In this document: positions 1 through 8,485 of the stretch, one piece after another
Position numbering within the stretch: position 1 is the first letter of the stretch
Layout of the letters: each line of letters opens with the position of its first letter
Source of the DNA: Roseibium sp.
GTDB lineage: Bacteria; Pseudomonadota; Alphaproteobacteria; Rhizobiales; Stappiaceae
Length of the DNA: 64,000 nt
Assembly: GCA_017643925.1 (NCBI GenBank)
Contig: JAEPML010000003.1
Location: 310,001-374,000, forward strand
Direction: 5' to 3'
Translations under genes and position numbers: made by a program
Notes under the pieces: generated by a model
The model's database searches: none
Told to the model about the DNA's origin: nothing
What the model saw: only the letters and a program-made list of their open reading frames with translations

Positions 1-794
1 GCCATGGCCTGATCAAGCAAGGACAGGGAGTCCCGCGCCGAGCCTTCGCCGGCACGAGCAATCAGCATCAAGGCCTCGTCAGAGATCTGGATGTTTTCCG
101 CGCCGGATATCCGCCGCAGCAATCCGATCAGCTTCGACTGTTCGATGCGGCGCAGGTCAAAGCGCTGGCAGCGCGACAGGACAGTGATCGGAACTTTCCG
201 GATTTCCGTGGTCGCGAAGATGAATTTCACATGTTCCGGCGGCTCTTCCAGTGTCTTCAGCAGCCCGTTGAAGGCGGCGTTGGAAAGCATGTGGACTTCG
301 TCGATGATGTAGACCTTGTAGCGCGCGGTCGCAGGACGATAGCGCGAAGCGTCGATGATCTCGCGAATGTCATTGATGCCCGTGTGTGAAGCCGCATCCA
401 TTTCGATGACATCGACATGGCGGCCTTCCATGATGGCGCGGCAATGGGTGCCTTCCTGGGTCAGCTTGACGGTCGGCTTGTCTGCCTCACCGGGCACTTC
501 GTAGTTGAGACCCCTGGCCAGAATTCGGGCCGTTGTCGTCTTGCCGACACCGCGAACACCGGTCAGCATCCAGGCCTGTGCAATCCGACCGGTGTCGAAG
601 GCGTTTTCCAGCGTCTGAACCATCGGTTCCTGGCCGACAAGATCCTCGAATGTTTTCGGGCGGTACTTGCGCGCCAATACCCTGTAGGCACCGTCGCCGG
701 TCGCCGGGCTTGCAGCGCCCTGATCGCCTGTCAGTCCAGATGCCTGGTCGGCACCGTGTTGTGGAAAGCCTGTATCATCCATGAGCCGCACCAT
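1..794 (-). CDS. dnaX: DNA polymerase III subunit gamma/tau, 5' part (runs off the left edge)
   Basis: Clamp-loader ATPase of the replicative polymerase; loads the beta sliding clamp. Translating the minus strand gives a short unique N-terminus, then LARKYRPKTFEDLVGQE, the Walker A GVRGVGKTTTAR, the Walker B region IIDEVHML and the sensor-1 stretch FIFATTE. The frame is open to base 1, so only the first roughly 260 residues are here and the C-terminal part is missing. The usual four-cysteine zinc module after Walker A is not present; a single Cys (in EGTHCRAIMEG) remains. Start: an ATG at 794 and an in-frame ATG at 782; neither has a strong ribosome binding site, so the start is uncertain by four codons. 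It lies directly downstream of ffs on the same strand. Confidence 0.95.
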   Translation of the reverse strand, partial: MVRLMDDTGFPQHGADQASGLTGDQGAASPATGDGAYRVLARKYRPKTFEDLVGQEPMVQTLENAFDTGRIAQAWMLTGVRGVGKTTTARILARGLNYEVPGEADKPTVKLTQEGTHCRAIMEGRHVDVIEMDAASHTGINDIREIIDASRYRPATARYKVYIIDEVHMLSNAAFNGLLKTLEEPPEHVKFIFATTEIRKVPITVLSRCQRFDLRRIEQSKLIGLLRRISGAENIQISDEALMLIARAGEGSARDSLSLLDQAM

Positions 795-896
795 AGCGAC
801 TTTTTCAAAAAGATGGATGGCGTTTTGAAAGTTTTTCTGTGCACGGCCCACTGGCTGCGCATCCGATACACGCAGCAGATAACTGGGCTGCAGAAA

Positions 897-931
897 ACAA
901 AAAACACCGGACGCTCGCGCCGGTGTTTTCA
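897..931 (-). terminator. Rho-independent terminator of ffs
   Basis: On the minus strand a hairpin with 9-bp arms AACACCGGC/GtCCGGTGTT and a short CG-rich loop is followed directly by TTTTTTGTTTT. It sits about 25 bases past the end of the SRP RNA and about 100 bases before dnaX, so it should end the small RNA transcript. Confidence 0.8.
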
Positions 932-955
932 ATCCTGGTCTTCAACCAGTTGCAG

Positions 956-1058
956 GTGGGAGGCTGGCACGGCGACCCGTGCCGAATCTCGTTAGGGCTG
1001 CTTCCTTCCGGACCTGACCCGGTTGGCGAGTGGCTCGTCCACCACCAACCTCCCGAGC
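956..1058 (-). ncRNA. ffs: Signal recognition particle RNA (4.5S, bacterial small type)
   Basis: RNA scaffold that binds Ffh and targets membrane and secreted proteins co-translationally. The minus strand carries the near-invariant apical SRP segment GGTCAGGTCCGGAAGGAAGC followed by AGCC. The outer ends pair (GGGAGG near 1054 with CCTCCC near 957), giving the expected single long hairpin of about 100 nt. A promoter lies just upstream and a U-tract terminator just downstream. The ends are set from the pairing and promoter and may be off by a few bases. Confidence 0.93.
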
Positions 1059-1063
1059 GCCTT

Positions 1064-1092
1064 ATATCAGACTACCCACCGGGTTTGGCAAG
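1064..1092 (-). promoter_or_regulatory. Promoter of ffs
   Basis: On the minus strand CTTGCC (1092-1087) is followed after exactly 17 bases by TGATAT (1069-1064). This fits the alphaproteobacterial housekeeping pattern CTTGAC-N17-TATAAT-like. The predicted transcription start falls about 1057-1058, matching the 5' end of the SRP RNA. Confidence 0.65.
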
Positions 1093-1145
1093 AGGGCGCC
1101 ACATGTTTTTTCTTTGCCGGAAAAACACGGAAACCCTGAATCCGT

Positions 1146-1778
1146 TCAAGGACGAAGCGTTGCCAGCTTCAAGCCGAAACCCATGAAGACCAGCCCCGTG
1201 ACACCTTTGAGCCAGCGCTGGAAGGATGGGCTGCGCGCAGCGCCGCTGAGCGTTGACAGCAAGAAGATCATGGATCCGAACCAGATCGCATTGATAAGGG
1301 CGTGCACCACGACGAGCGACATGGCCGCTGCCACCGCACCTTCGCCGGCCGGAATGAATTGCGGGAAGGCCGCGAGATAGAACATGGACACTTTGGGATT
1401 AAGGGCGTTGGTGAGAAAGCCTTCGCCAAAAGCGCGGACATGCGTTCTCTTGCGTTTTGCCGGCGCCACAGAGGGAGCCAGAGACTTCTGTGAAAACGCC
1501 TCGCGCAGCGCCTTTAGGCCAATCCAGAAGAGATAGGCCGCACCGATCATCTTGACGACAAAGAACGCCTCGGCCGAATGCACCAGAATGACCGAGATCC
1601 CCAGGATGGACAGCGACCCGTGCAGGAAAAACGCTGCGACGAAACCTCCGACATTCGAAAACGCCGCAGCCTTGCCTGAGGTTGGCACCGTCTTCGCGAT
1701 CAATACGCCGTTCGGCCCCGGCGACATCACGAGCAGGGCAGCGACCAGGGCAAAACTCAATACCGTTTCCAGAGACAT
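1146..1778 (-). CDS. LysE/RhtB-family amino-acid exporter
   Basis: Inner-membrane translocator of the LysE superfamily, which exports amino acids or related small metabolites; the substrate cannot be told from sequence. About 210 residues with five to six hydrophobic segments, the family's N-terminal SPGPN motif (residues 19-23) and NPK near residue 126. An in-frame GTG at 1787 gives three more residues, but the ATG at 1778, with AGG about ten bases upstream, is preferred. Single gene, divergent from the HIT gene. Confidence 0.88.
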   Translation of the reverse strand: MSLETVLSFALVAALLVMSPGPNGVLIAKTVPTSGKAAAFSNVGGFVAAFFLHGSLSILGISVILVHSAEAFFVVKMIGAAYLFWIGLKALREAFSQKSLAPSVAPAKRKRTHVRAFGEGFLTNALNPKVSMFYLAAFPQFIPAGEGAVAAAMSLVVVHALINAIWFGSMIFLLSTLSGAARSPSFQRWLKGVTGLVFMGFGLKLATLRP

Positions 1779-1936
1779 GGAGGACACCTGAGGCAGATTT
1801 GAAGGACTGTTGGCAGGCGCGTGAAAATCATTTCACATCAGCTGCAATCTAGCCATATGGTGTGTGAATGCAAACGGGGACTTTTGCCCCTCGCTGTACA
1901 CCCAATTGCTTTTGACCCGGTTCTGGACCCAAAGAG

Positions 1937-2356
1937 ATGACCTTTTTCAATCTCAATGCCCGCCTCGAAGGCGACAGTCACTTCGTCACCGACCTGACCC
2001 TTTGTTCCGTCAGGCTGATGAAGGACGCCAATTACCCGTGGCTGCTGCTCGTACCCAGAAAACCGGACCTGGTCGAGATCATTGATCTGGAGGACGCGGA
2101 CCAGCAGCAGCTGATGCGCGAGATCGCAGCCGCAAGCCATGTGCTGCGTGAAGTGACCGATTGTGAAAAACTGAATGTCGGCGCGCTTGGCAATCAGGTG
2201 TCCCAACTCCATGTCCATGTGATCGCAAGGTTTCGCAGCGATGCGGCATGGCCCGGACCGATCTGGGGCGCCGCTCCAGCCGAACCTTATGAGGACGACA
2301 GGGTCGACACCTTGATCGAAAACCTTCGGGACGCCTTTTCAGATCGTGACAGTTAG
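1937..2356 (+). CDS. HIT domain protein with a QxHxH active-site motif
   Basis: A 139-residue single HIT domain, a family of nucleotide hydrolases and transferases acting on nucleoside phosphates. The HIT motif is read at residues 90-97 as QLHVHVIA, that is Gln90-x-His92-x-His94. The first histidine of the usual HxHxH is therefore Gln, while the central catalytic histidine (equivalent to His92 or His94, depending on alignment) is kept. No second domain or signal peptide. It starts about 150 bases from the divergent LysE gene. Substrate unknown. Confidence 0.85.
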   Translation: MTFFNLNARLEGDSHFVTDLTLCSVRLMKDANYPWLLLVPRKPDLVEIIDLEDADQQQLMREIAAASHVLREVTDCEKLNVGALGNQVSQLHVHVIARFRSDAAWPGPIWGAAPAEPYEDDRVDTLIENLRDAFSDRDS

Positions 2357-2455
2357 AAAGATATTGTGACCGGTCGACTTCTGGACAGGTACGCCCTGCG
2401 ACCCTAGTTTCTGGCGCAACTTCAGTCCTGCCCAATACCCTTCAAGGATTACATC

Positions 2456-3400
2456 ATGCGTGCCGATGCTGCCGGTCTCCAGGCGATGGAGATGAGCTTT
2501 CTGGGCAATACTCTCGACCGGCAATCCACGCGCCGCGGCGACACGGCCTATATCACCGGTCTCCTGGAAAAACCGGGAACTGAAATCGTGCTGTCGACGG
2601 CAAAGACGCTTGTCTTTCCGGCCGGCGAAACACTTGCCTTCGGTCACGACCTCCAGGCCGCCAAGGCCCTCGGGGCGAAACAGGAAGAGATGGTGTTCCT
2701 GGGACTTCGCCCGGAAAACGGGCAAGCGGTCTTTGCGACCACGCTTCCCCAGAGCGACGAGGAGCTGGAGGAAAAAACGGATCTGCAGATCCGGGACCTG
2801 CGCACGCTGGCGCTGCAGAACAGTTTCAACCCGCAGGATCTCGGTGCGCTGGCCCAGGCCCGCGCCCTGATCCACTGGCACCGCACGCACCAGTTCTGCT
2901 CGCAATGCGGTGAACCATCCAGGATGGCAGAAGCGGGGTACCGCCGCGACTGCCCGACCTGCGGCGCGTTTCATTTCCCGCGCACGGACCCCTGCGTCAT
3001 CATGCTGATCGCCGATGGCGACCGGGCTCTTCTGGGGCGCCCGGCCCGACTGCCGGAAGGGATCTACACGACGCTTGCCGGTTTCATGGAGCCGGGCGAA
3101 ACCATCGAACAGGCCGTGAGGCGGGAATGCCTGGAAGAATCGGGAATCGAGGTCGGTGATGTCCGACTGATTTCCAATCAGCCCTGGCCATTTCCTGCCA
3201 ATCTCATGCTCGGCTGCGTCGGTGAGGCAACATCGGTCGACATCGAGATCGAGGATGACGAACTCGAGGCCTGCAAATGGTGTGACCGTGAAGAAGTCTG
3301 GCAGATGGTCAAGGACACCCATCCGGAGGGTCACAAGATTCCACCGTCAATCTCCATCGCCTATGAACTGATCCTCGGCTGGCTTGAAGAGCGGATCTGA
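2456..3400 (+). CDS. nudC: NAD(+)/NADH diphosphatase (NudC-type Nudix hydrolase)
   Basis: Cleaves NADH/NAD to NMN(H) and AMP, and in some bacteria decaps NAD-capped RNA. 314 residues: N-terminal NudC domain; zinc ribbon with C148-x2-C151 and C166-x2-C169; the Nudix box at about 209-231 (GFMEPGE, then REcleEESGI with the metal-binding glutamates); and NQPWPFPAN at 241-249, the NudC signature after the box. The start has an AAGGA element eight bases upstream. Its TGA stop overlaps the next gene's ATG by one base, so the two are probably translationally coupled. Confidence 0.95.
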   Translation: MRADAAGLQAMEMSFLGNTLDRQSTRRGDTAYITGLLEKPGTEIVLSTAKTLVFPAGETLAFGHDLQAAKALGAKQEEMVFLGLRPENGQAVFATTLPQSDEELEEKTDLQIRDLRTLALQNSFNPQDLGALAQARALIHWHRTHQFCSQCGEPSRMAEAGYRRDCPTCGAFHFPRTDPCVIMLIADGDRALLGRPARLPEGIYTTLAGFMEPGETIEQAVRRECLEESGIEVGDVRLISNQPWPFPANLMLGCVGEATSVDIEIEDDELEACKWCDREEVWQMVKDTHPEGHKIPPSISIAYELILGWLEERI

Positions 3401-3978
3401 TGAGCTGGTGCGTCTATCTCACCCATCCTGAAGTGAAGGTCGATCCGGATGTACCGGTGCCGGAATGGTGCTTGAACGACGTCGGGCGCGAACGTGCCGC
3501 CAAGGCGTCATTTCTTCCCTTTGCCGGAGAAATCAGGCATGTCATCTCAAGCGGCGAAGTGAAAGCCATTGAAACGGCCCAGATTTTTGCCGGGCGCATG
3601 AACGTGTTTCACCGGGTGCTGCAGTTCCTGCATGAAAATGACCGCAGCGCCACGGGGTTCCTGCCACCGGAAGAGTTCGAAAAAACCGCCGACGTGTTTT
3701 TCGCCGAGCCCGGGCAATCCGTGCGTGGTTGGGAGCGGGCCATCGATGCTCAGGGCCGGATCGTCAATGGCATCAAGAGCGCCTTGCGCCATATTCCCGA
3801 GAATGACCCAGTCCTTTTCACCGGTCACGGCGCCGTCGGCACCTTGCTGATGTGCCATCTCATGGCCACCCCGATATCGCGATCACACGATCAGAAGCGG
3901 GGCGGGTGCTGGTACCGGTTCGACAAGACCTGGCTGACCACACAGACGGGCGGAAATTTGCGCTGGACAGAGCTTTGA
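3400..3978 (+). CDS. Histidine phosphatase-like protein with a degenerate RHG motif
   Basis: 192 residues with the histidine phosphatase fold pattern: a beta-strand motif at residues 5-12 (VYLTHPEV), SSGEVKAIETA at 50-60 where active members have S-x-x-x-R-x-x-x-TA, an acidic candidate proton donor at E79, and the second histidine in TGHGAVG (H143). The RHG loop reads Thr8-His9-Pro10, so the nucleophilic His stays but the phosphate-binding Arg is gone, and the second Arg is Lys. Activity may be altered or lost. It overlaps nudC by one base; a nucleotide-linked role is inference. Confidence 0.8.
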   Translation: MSWCVYLTHPEVKVDPDVPVPEWCLNDVGRERAAKASFLPFAGEIRHVISSGEVKAIETAQIFAGRMNVFHRVLQFLHENDRSATGFLPPEEFEKTADVFFAEPGQSVRGWERAIDAQGRIVNGIKSALRHIPENDPVLFTGHGAVGTLLMCHLMATPISRSHDQKRGGCWYRFDKTWLTTQTGGNLRWTEL

Positions 3979-4043
3979 CGGCGGTCGGCGTTTCCCGCAC
4001 TTCGTGCTAGGCTTTCCCTGTTTGTCAGACTCTGGAACCTGCC

Positions 4044-5255
4044 ATGAACCGTGTTGTCCCTGTCCTTCTGTCGGCTCTTCTTCTTGCCATTGCCATAAGC
4101 AACCCGGCCTATGCAGGCAAGTATGATGCCCAGTTCCGGCAGTTTCTGAACAGCGAGATCATCCCGGCGGCCCGCAAGGCAGGCGTGTCCAAGGCCACGC
4201 TGGACCGGGAACTTGCCGGTCTGACACCAGACACGTCCTTGCCCGGACTTGTGGGCCCCGGCGGCAAGGGAGCCCCTCCGAAAGTCAATTTCCAGGCAGA
4301 GTTCCGATCTCCCTCCCGCTATTTCCGCGACAGCCAGTTCAACGCGCTTGTTCCAGGTGGCCGCAGCCTTATGAAGAAGCATGCCGCAACGCTGGACCGG
4401 ATCGAGGCAAGATACGGTGTGCCGCGACGGATAATCCTTGCAATCTGGGCAAGGGAATCGGGTTACGGCAACGCCAAGATCCCGCATGACGCGCTGCGCG
4501 TGCTGGCGACACAAGCCTTCATGGGGCAGCGCGCCAAGTTCTTCCAGGGTGAACTGATCGCGGCGCTGCAGATACTGCAGAAGGGCGACGTTTCCCGCCG
4601 CGCCATGAAGAGTTCTTGGGGTGGCGCCATGGGCCAGCCGCAGTTCCTGCCGTCCTCCTACCTGAAATACGCCGTCGATTTCGACGGTGACGGCAAGCGC
4701 AACATCTGGACCTCGCAGGTCGATACGATGGCGTCGATTGCAAATTACCTGGCCAAGCACGGCTGGGCCAAGGGACGGGACTGGGGCTACGAGATACACC
4801 TGCCTAACACGGTGTCGTGTACCCGCGAAGGTCCCGACAATCGCCAGAAGATTTCCTCTTTCGTCAATGAAGGAGTGAAACGGGTCAGCGGACGTCCTTT
4901 CCCCGATCATGAGATCAACAAGCCGGGCAATATCCTTCTGCCCGCCGGGCGTTACGGGCCAGCCTTCATTGCCACGGAGAATTTCTACGTTCTGAAGGCC
5001 TATAACGAGAGCGATACCTACGCGCTTTTCGTCGGGCACCTGGCGGACCGGTATGGCAGCAACAAGTCCTTTGTCGGCCAATGGAAGCCCATGAAGGAAA
5101 CTACCAGAGGCGCGGTGCGCAACCTTCAACTGAGGCTCGAGGGCCTGGGACATGATGTTGGGGGCGCCGATGGTCTGATCGGTTTCAAGACGCGACGATC
5201 GATCGGCAAGGACCAGGAAAAAAGCGGTTTCTTTGCCACCTGCTGGGTGGGTTAA
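4044..5255 (+). CDS. Lytic murein transglycosylase, MltB/SLT_2 family
   Basis: Periplasmic enzyme that cleaves the MurNAc-GlcNAc bond of peptidoglycan to form anhydro-muropeptides. 403 residues: cleavable Sec signal peptide (residues 1-24, ending NPAYAG, no lipobox); catalytic domain with the active-site glutamate in WARESGYGN (E138), GAMGQPQFLPSSY (194-206) and the DFDGDGKRNIW segment (212-222); C-terminal peptidoglycan-binding-like helix bundle (about 350-395). The C-terminus ends soon after ATCW, slightly shorter than expected for this binding domain. It starts about 65 bases after the phosphatase gene. Confidence 0.92.
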   Translation: MNRVVPVLLSALLLAIAISNPAYAGKYDAQFRQFLNSEIIPAARKAGVSKATLDRELAGLTPDTSLPGLVGPGGKGAPPKVNFQAEFRSPSRYFRDSQFNALVPGGRSLMKKHAATLDRIEARYGVPRRIILAIWARESGYGNAKIPHDALRVLATQAFMGQRAKFFQGELIAALQILQKGDVSRRAMKSSWGGAMGQPQFLPSSYLKYAVDFDGDGKRNIWTSQVDTMASIANYLAKHGWAKGRDWGYEIHLPNTVSCTREGPDNRQKISSFVNEGVKRVSGRPFPDHEINKPGNILLPAGRYGPAFIATENFYVLKAYNESDTYALFVGHLADRYGSNKSFVGQWKPMKETTRGAVRNLQLRLEGLGHDVGGADGLIGFKTRRSIGKDQEKSGFFATCWVG

Positions 5256-5462
5256 CCGGTCAGCTTGCATCCCTTGAGGGTGCGCGAAAAACATAAGCAC
5301 ATCAGAGACCTACCGGGAATGGACCGTTCAATTCGGGCTGGACAATTTGGCTGTCTGCCCGGGTCCGCGGTGACTATCGTTTGCCTGATCTCAACTTTTT
5401 TCTTTTATTTATTATTGTTTTACGATAATTAATCGCTGCCATTCAGAAATGGAGACCACCGT

Positions 5463-6077
5463 ATGTTTGGATTGATAGTCCGGCGCGCGACGCTGTCGCT
5501 GCGTGTCCGATCATTATTGCTCGCCGCCACCCTGACCGGGTCCCTGACAGGCCTTGCCCAGGGCGGTGACATCGACAAATTCAACCCGGCAACCACGGAT
5601 CCTGACCTGTTCCGGATCGCGGTTCGCCATTCCGACCGTCTCCAGGTGCCTGTGCGCGGTGCAAAGATGAGGGTCGTGATGACGGACAAGAAGAGCGGCC
5701 GTGTCCTCAGGGAGAAGAAAATATTTCTCCAAAAGGTCTCCGCCGAACAGGATCTGGCTTCCATTCCTTCCGACCGGCAGGGAGAGACGGTATCGGTCTA
5801 CCGCATACCGGAACGCCAAATCAGCGAACTCCGGGCCCTGCAGGCCAAGTTCCTGGCAATGCCCAAGTCGGAACGGGACAGGATCGCCGGCTCCCTGTCG
5901 ATTGACGTATCAGGCTGCAAGACCGACCCGAACGACATGGGCGAGATGCTGATTTCAACATTCATGAAGTCCTCCGAAATTGGAGAGTTCATCGTGCTTG
6001 CCAAGGACTATGACCTGCGCAACGTGCCCGCCGGCAGCGCTTCAAAAACAGCGGATCCGGTACGCCCCTGCACCTGA
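5463..6077 (+). CDS. Exported protein of unknown function, paralogue of the next gene
   Basis: Not recognised. 204 residues with an N-terminal signal-type hydrophobic stretch (residues 14-35) and no lipobox cysteine, so secreted or periplasmic. The mature part is clearly related to the product of 6178-6834: DPDLFRIAVRHSDRLQVPVRGA matches DPGGLRIAVRYPDDIRIPEDGA, and the shared blocks YRIPER/FRIPER, SIDVSGC/SISVSAC and STFMKSSEIGEF/STFLKSSELGSF lie in the same order. One conserved cysteine lies in the SxC block and one near the C-terminus. An AT-rich stretch (about 5390-5435) precedes it. No catalytic motif seen. Confidence 0.75.
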   Translation: MFGLIVRRATLSLRVRSLLLAATLTGSLTGLAQGGDIDKFNPATTDPDLFRIAVRHSDRLQVPVRGAKMRVVMTDKKSGRVLREKKIFLQKVSAEQDLASIPSDRQGETVSVYRIPERQISELRALQAKFLAMPKSERDRIAGSLSIDVSGCKTDPNDMGEMLISTFMKSSEIGEFIVLAKDYDLRNVPAGSASKTADPVRPCT

Positions 6078-6177
6078 TCCGTGTTGCACTGGTGCGGGCC
6101 GTGGCGCCCGCACCAGGTCCCCGGTGCACCCACACACTTTCAAAACGACCTGAAAATCGTTCGACCTGTTCGAGAAA

Positions 6178-6834
6178 ATGATGTCTTTCATCAGAAAATT
6201 GCATCCTCGTGCGTCCCGTGACGCATTCATCATGATCACACTCGTTTCCTTCCTTCTCGCGGCCTGCAGTCATGTGCCGATTGCAACAATGGTCAAACTG
6301 AGAAATTTCGACCTGCTCAAGACAGACCCAGGAGGGCTTCGGATCGCTGTCCGGTATCCCGACGACATCCGGATCCCGGAAGATGGCGCCCGGATGCACC
6401 TGGCCGTCAAGGCCAAGTCGGACGGCTCCATGCTGCTGGAAGAAAGGGTTGAATTTGAAGAGATTGCGTCGAGGGCCGACAAAGCGGAACTGAGTGCCGA
6501 ACTCAAGGCCGGGACCCGGATCAGCATTTTCAGAATTCCAGAACGGAACACCCCGTTCTTCAAGGGATTTCAAAAATACATGCGCGACAAGAGCGAGGCC
6601 GAACGTGACGCCCTGGAGGGCACCATGTCCATCAGCGTTTCTGCGTGCCTGACCTCGGGGACGGTGCCGGACAAGGTCCTGGTCAGTACTTTTCTGAAAT
6701 CCTCTGAGCTCGGTTCATTCGTCCCGCTGTTGCGGGACGTCGACCTGGCAGAAGTCATTTCGGACGGCACAGGGCCGGAGCAGCCGGACCTGCAGCCCTG
6801 CAAACCGGAAAGGACCCGAACCGAGGTGAATTGA
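6178..6834 (+). CDS. Putative lipoprotein of unknown function, paralogue of the previous gene
   Basis: Not recognised. 218 residues with a signal peptide ending in the lipobox LLAAC (Cys near residue 31), so predicted to be lipid-anchored. The body aligns end to end with the 5463-6077 product, sharing the RIAVR, RIPER and STFxKSSEig blocks and two cysteines. Two adjacent ATGs start the frame. The gap to the preceding gene is 100 bases and the genes run in the same direction, so this is probably a tandem duplication. It ends ten bases before the convergent yejF. Confidence 0.75.
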   Translation: MMSFIRKLHPRASRDAFIMITLVSFLLAACSHVPIATMVKLRNFDLLKTDPGGLRIAVRYPDDIRIPEDGARMHLAVKAKSDGSMLLEERVEFEEIASRADKAELSAELKAGTRISIFRIPERNTPFFKGFQKYMRDKSEAERDALEGTMSISVSACLTSGTVPDKVLVSTFLKSSELGSFVPLLRDVDLAEVISDGTGPEQPDLQPCKPERTRTEVN

Positions 6835-6843
6835 AATGCAACC

Positions 6844-8475
6844 CTAGACGTTCACCACGCCTTCGGGTGCCGTTTCCAGGCGGAAGGCCGCAGCCATGAG
6901 GGCACGGGTATAGTCGGTCTGCGGCGCATCGAAGATCTGTTCTGCCGGTCCGCTCTCGACCACCTTGCCCTGTCGCATCACAACCACCTCGTTGGCGAGT
7001 GCCCGAACAACTTTCAGGTCGTGGGAAATGAACAGATACGCAAGCCCATGGGCCTTCTGCAGATCGCGCAGCAGGTCCACAACCTGCGCCTGGACGCTCA
7101 TGTCCAGCGCCGAGGTCGGCTCATCCAGCATGACGAATTTCGGTTCCAGCACCATGGCCCGCGCAATGGAGATACGCTGACGCTGACCACCCGAGAACTC
7201 GTGTGGGTAGCGATGCCTGGTCGAGGCATCCAGGCCGACTTCCTCAAGCGCACTCGCCACCTTTCGATCCCGTTCGTCCGCCGACAGATGCGGAAAATGG
7301 ACCAGCAGGCCCTCGCCAACGATATCTGCAACAGACATGCGTGGAGACAGGGCGCCAAACGGATCCTGAAACACAATCTGCATGTCCCGCCGCAAAGGGC
7401 GCATTTCCTTCCAGGAATTGCCCTGAATATCCTTGCTGTTGAATGCAATCCGGCCTTCGGAGGAAATCATGCGCAGGATGGCAAGACCCAGCGTGGTCTT
7501 GCCGGACCCGCTTTCGCCCACGATGCCGAGCGTCTGCCCTTCACGCACCGTGATATCGATGCCGTCAACTGCCTTGATGTGATCAACGGTCTTGCGCATC
7601 AGGCCGCGCTTGACCGGAAACCAGACTTTCAGATTCTCCGCCTGAACCACGATCGGCTTGTTCTTGTCTGTCGCCGGCGGGTCACCCTTGGGTTCCGCCG
7701 CGAGCAGATGCCGTGTGTATTCGTGCCGGGGGTCAGAGAAGATCTGCGCGACGGGACCCTGCTCGACGATCTTTCCGGCGGTCATCACGCAGACACGGTC
7801 TGCGAATTTCTCCACGATGCCCAGATCATGGGTGATGAACAGCATCGCCATGCCGTGCTTGCGCTGCAGGTCCTTCAACAGTTCCAGGATCTGTGCCTGC
7901 ACGGTCACATCCAGGGCCGTTGTCGGCTCATCCGCAATCAGCAGATCGGGCTCGTTGGCCAACGCCATTGCGATCATGACACGTTGACGCTGCCCGCCCG
8001 AAAGCTGGTGCGGATAGGAACTCAGGCGTTTTTCCGGATCGCGGATCCCGACCTGGTTGAGCAGTTCAAGCACCCGCTCTCGTGCCGCCGTATCGCTCAT
8101 GCCCCGGTGGATTTTCAGGATCTCGGAGATCTGCTTTTCCACTGTGTGCAACGGATTGAGCGAAGTCATCGGCTCCTGAAAAATCATGGAGACGACATTG
8201 CCGCGCGCCTCCCGCAATTCCGCGTCACTGGCATGCAGCAGATCCCTGCCCTCCATCAGGATTTTTCCCGTGGGGTGGGACGCTGCCGGATAAGGCAACA
8301 GCTTCAGGACGGACAAGGCCGAGACCGACTTGCCTGATCCGCTCTCGCCGACAATCGCGACGGTTTCACCCTTCATGATGTCGAAAGAGATCCTGTCGAC
8401 TGCGAGGGTTTCCTTGCCGCCTTGCGTGAAGGCGACCGAAAGATCCTTGACGGAAAGGAGGGTTTGTCCGGACAT
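6844..8475 (-). CDS. yejF: Peptide ABC transporter ATPase with two fused nucleotide-binding domains (YejF)
   Basis: Energises import by the YejABEF-type transporter. 543 residues, two ABC domains in one chain: Walker A GESGSGKS at 43-50 with LSGGQRQR at 158-165 and ADEPTTALD at 181-189; a second Walker A GESGSGKT at 320-327 with FSGGQRQR and LDEPTSALD further on. The start chosen (MSGQTLL) has AAGGAGG six bases upstream; a longer frame to 8511 has no such site. Last gene of the operon, ten bases after yejE. Confidence 0.95.
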   Translation of the reverse strand: MSGQTLLSVKDLSVAFTQGGKETLAVDRISFDIMKGETVAIVGESGSGKSVSALSVLKLLPYPAASHPTGKILMEGRDLLHASDAELREARGNVVSMIFQEPMTSLNPLHTVEKQISEILKIHRGMSDTAARERVLELLNQVGIRDPEKRLSSYPHQLSGGQRQRVMIAMALANEPDLLIADEPTTALDVTVQAQILELLKDLQRKHGMAMLFITHDLGIVEKFADRVCVMTAGKIVEQGPVAQIFSDPRHEYTRHLLAAEPKGDPPATDKNKPIVVQAENLKVWFPVKRGLMRKTVDHIKAVDGIDITVREGQTLGIVGESGSGKTTLGLAILRMISSEGRIAFNSKDIQGNSWKEMRPLRRDMQIVFQDPFGALSPRMSVADIVGEGLLVHFPHLSADERDRKVASALEEVGLDASTRHRYPHEFSGGQRQRISIARAMVLEPKFVMLDEPTSALDMSVQAQVVDLLRDLQKAHGLAYLFISHDLKVVRALANEVVVMRQGKVVESGPAEQIFDAPQTDYTRALMAAAFRLETAPEGVVNV

Positions 8476-8485
8476 CTTTTCCTCC

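Noticed and set aside
1000-1025. CCGGACCTGACCCGG in ffs as a copy of the intergenic repeat at 29672
   Set aside because: It is part of the conserved SRP RNA loop; the rest of the repeat is absent.
5180-5300. Frameshift in the 3' end of the lytic transglycosylase gene
   Set aside because: The protein ends slightly early, but neither alternative frame restores a recognisable peptidoglycan-binding end, so no frameshift can be claimed.
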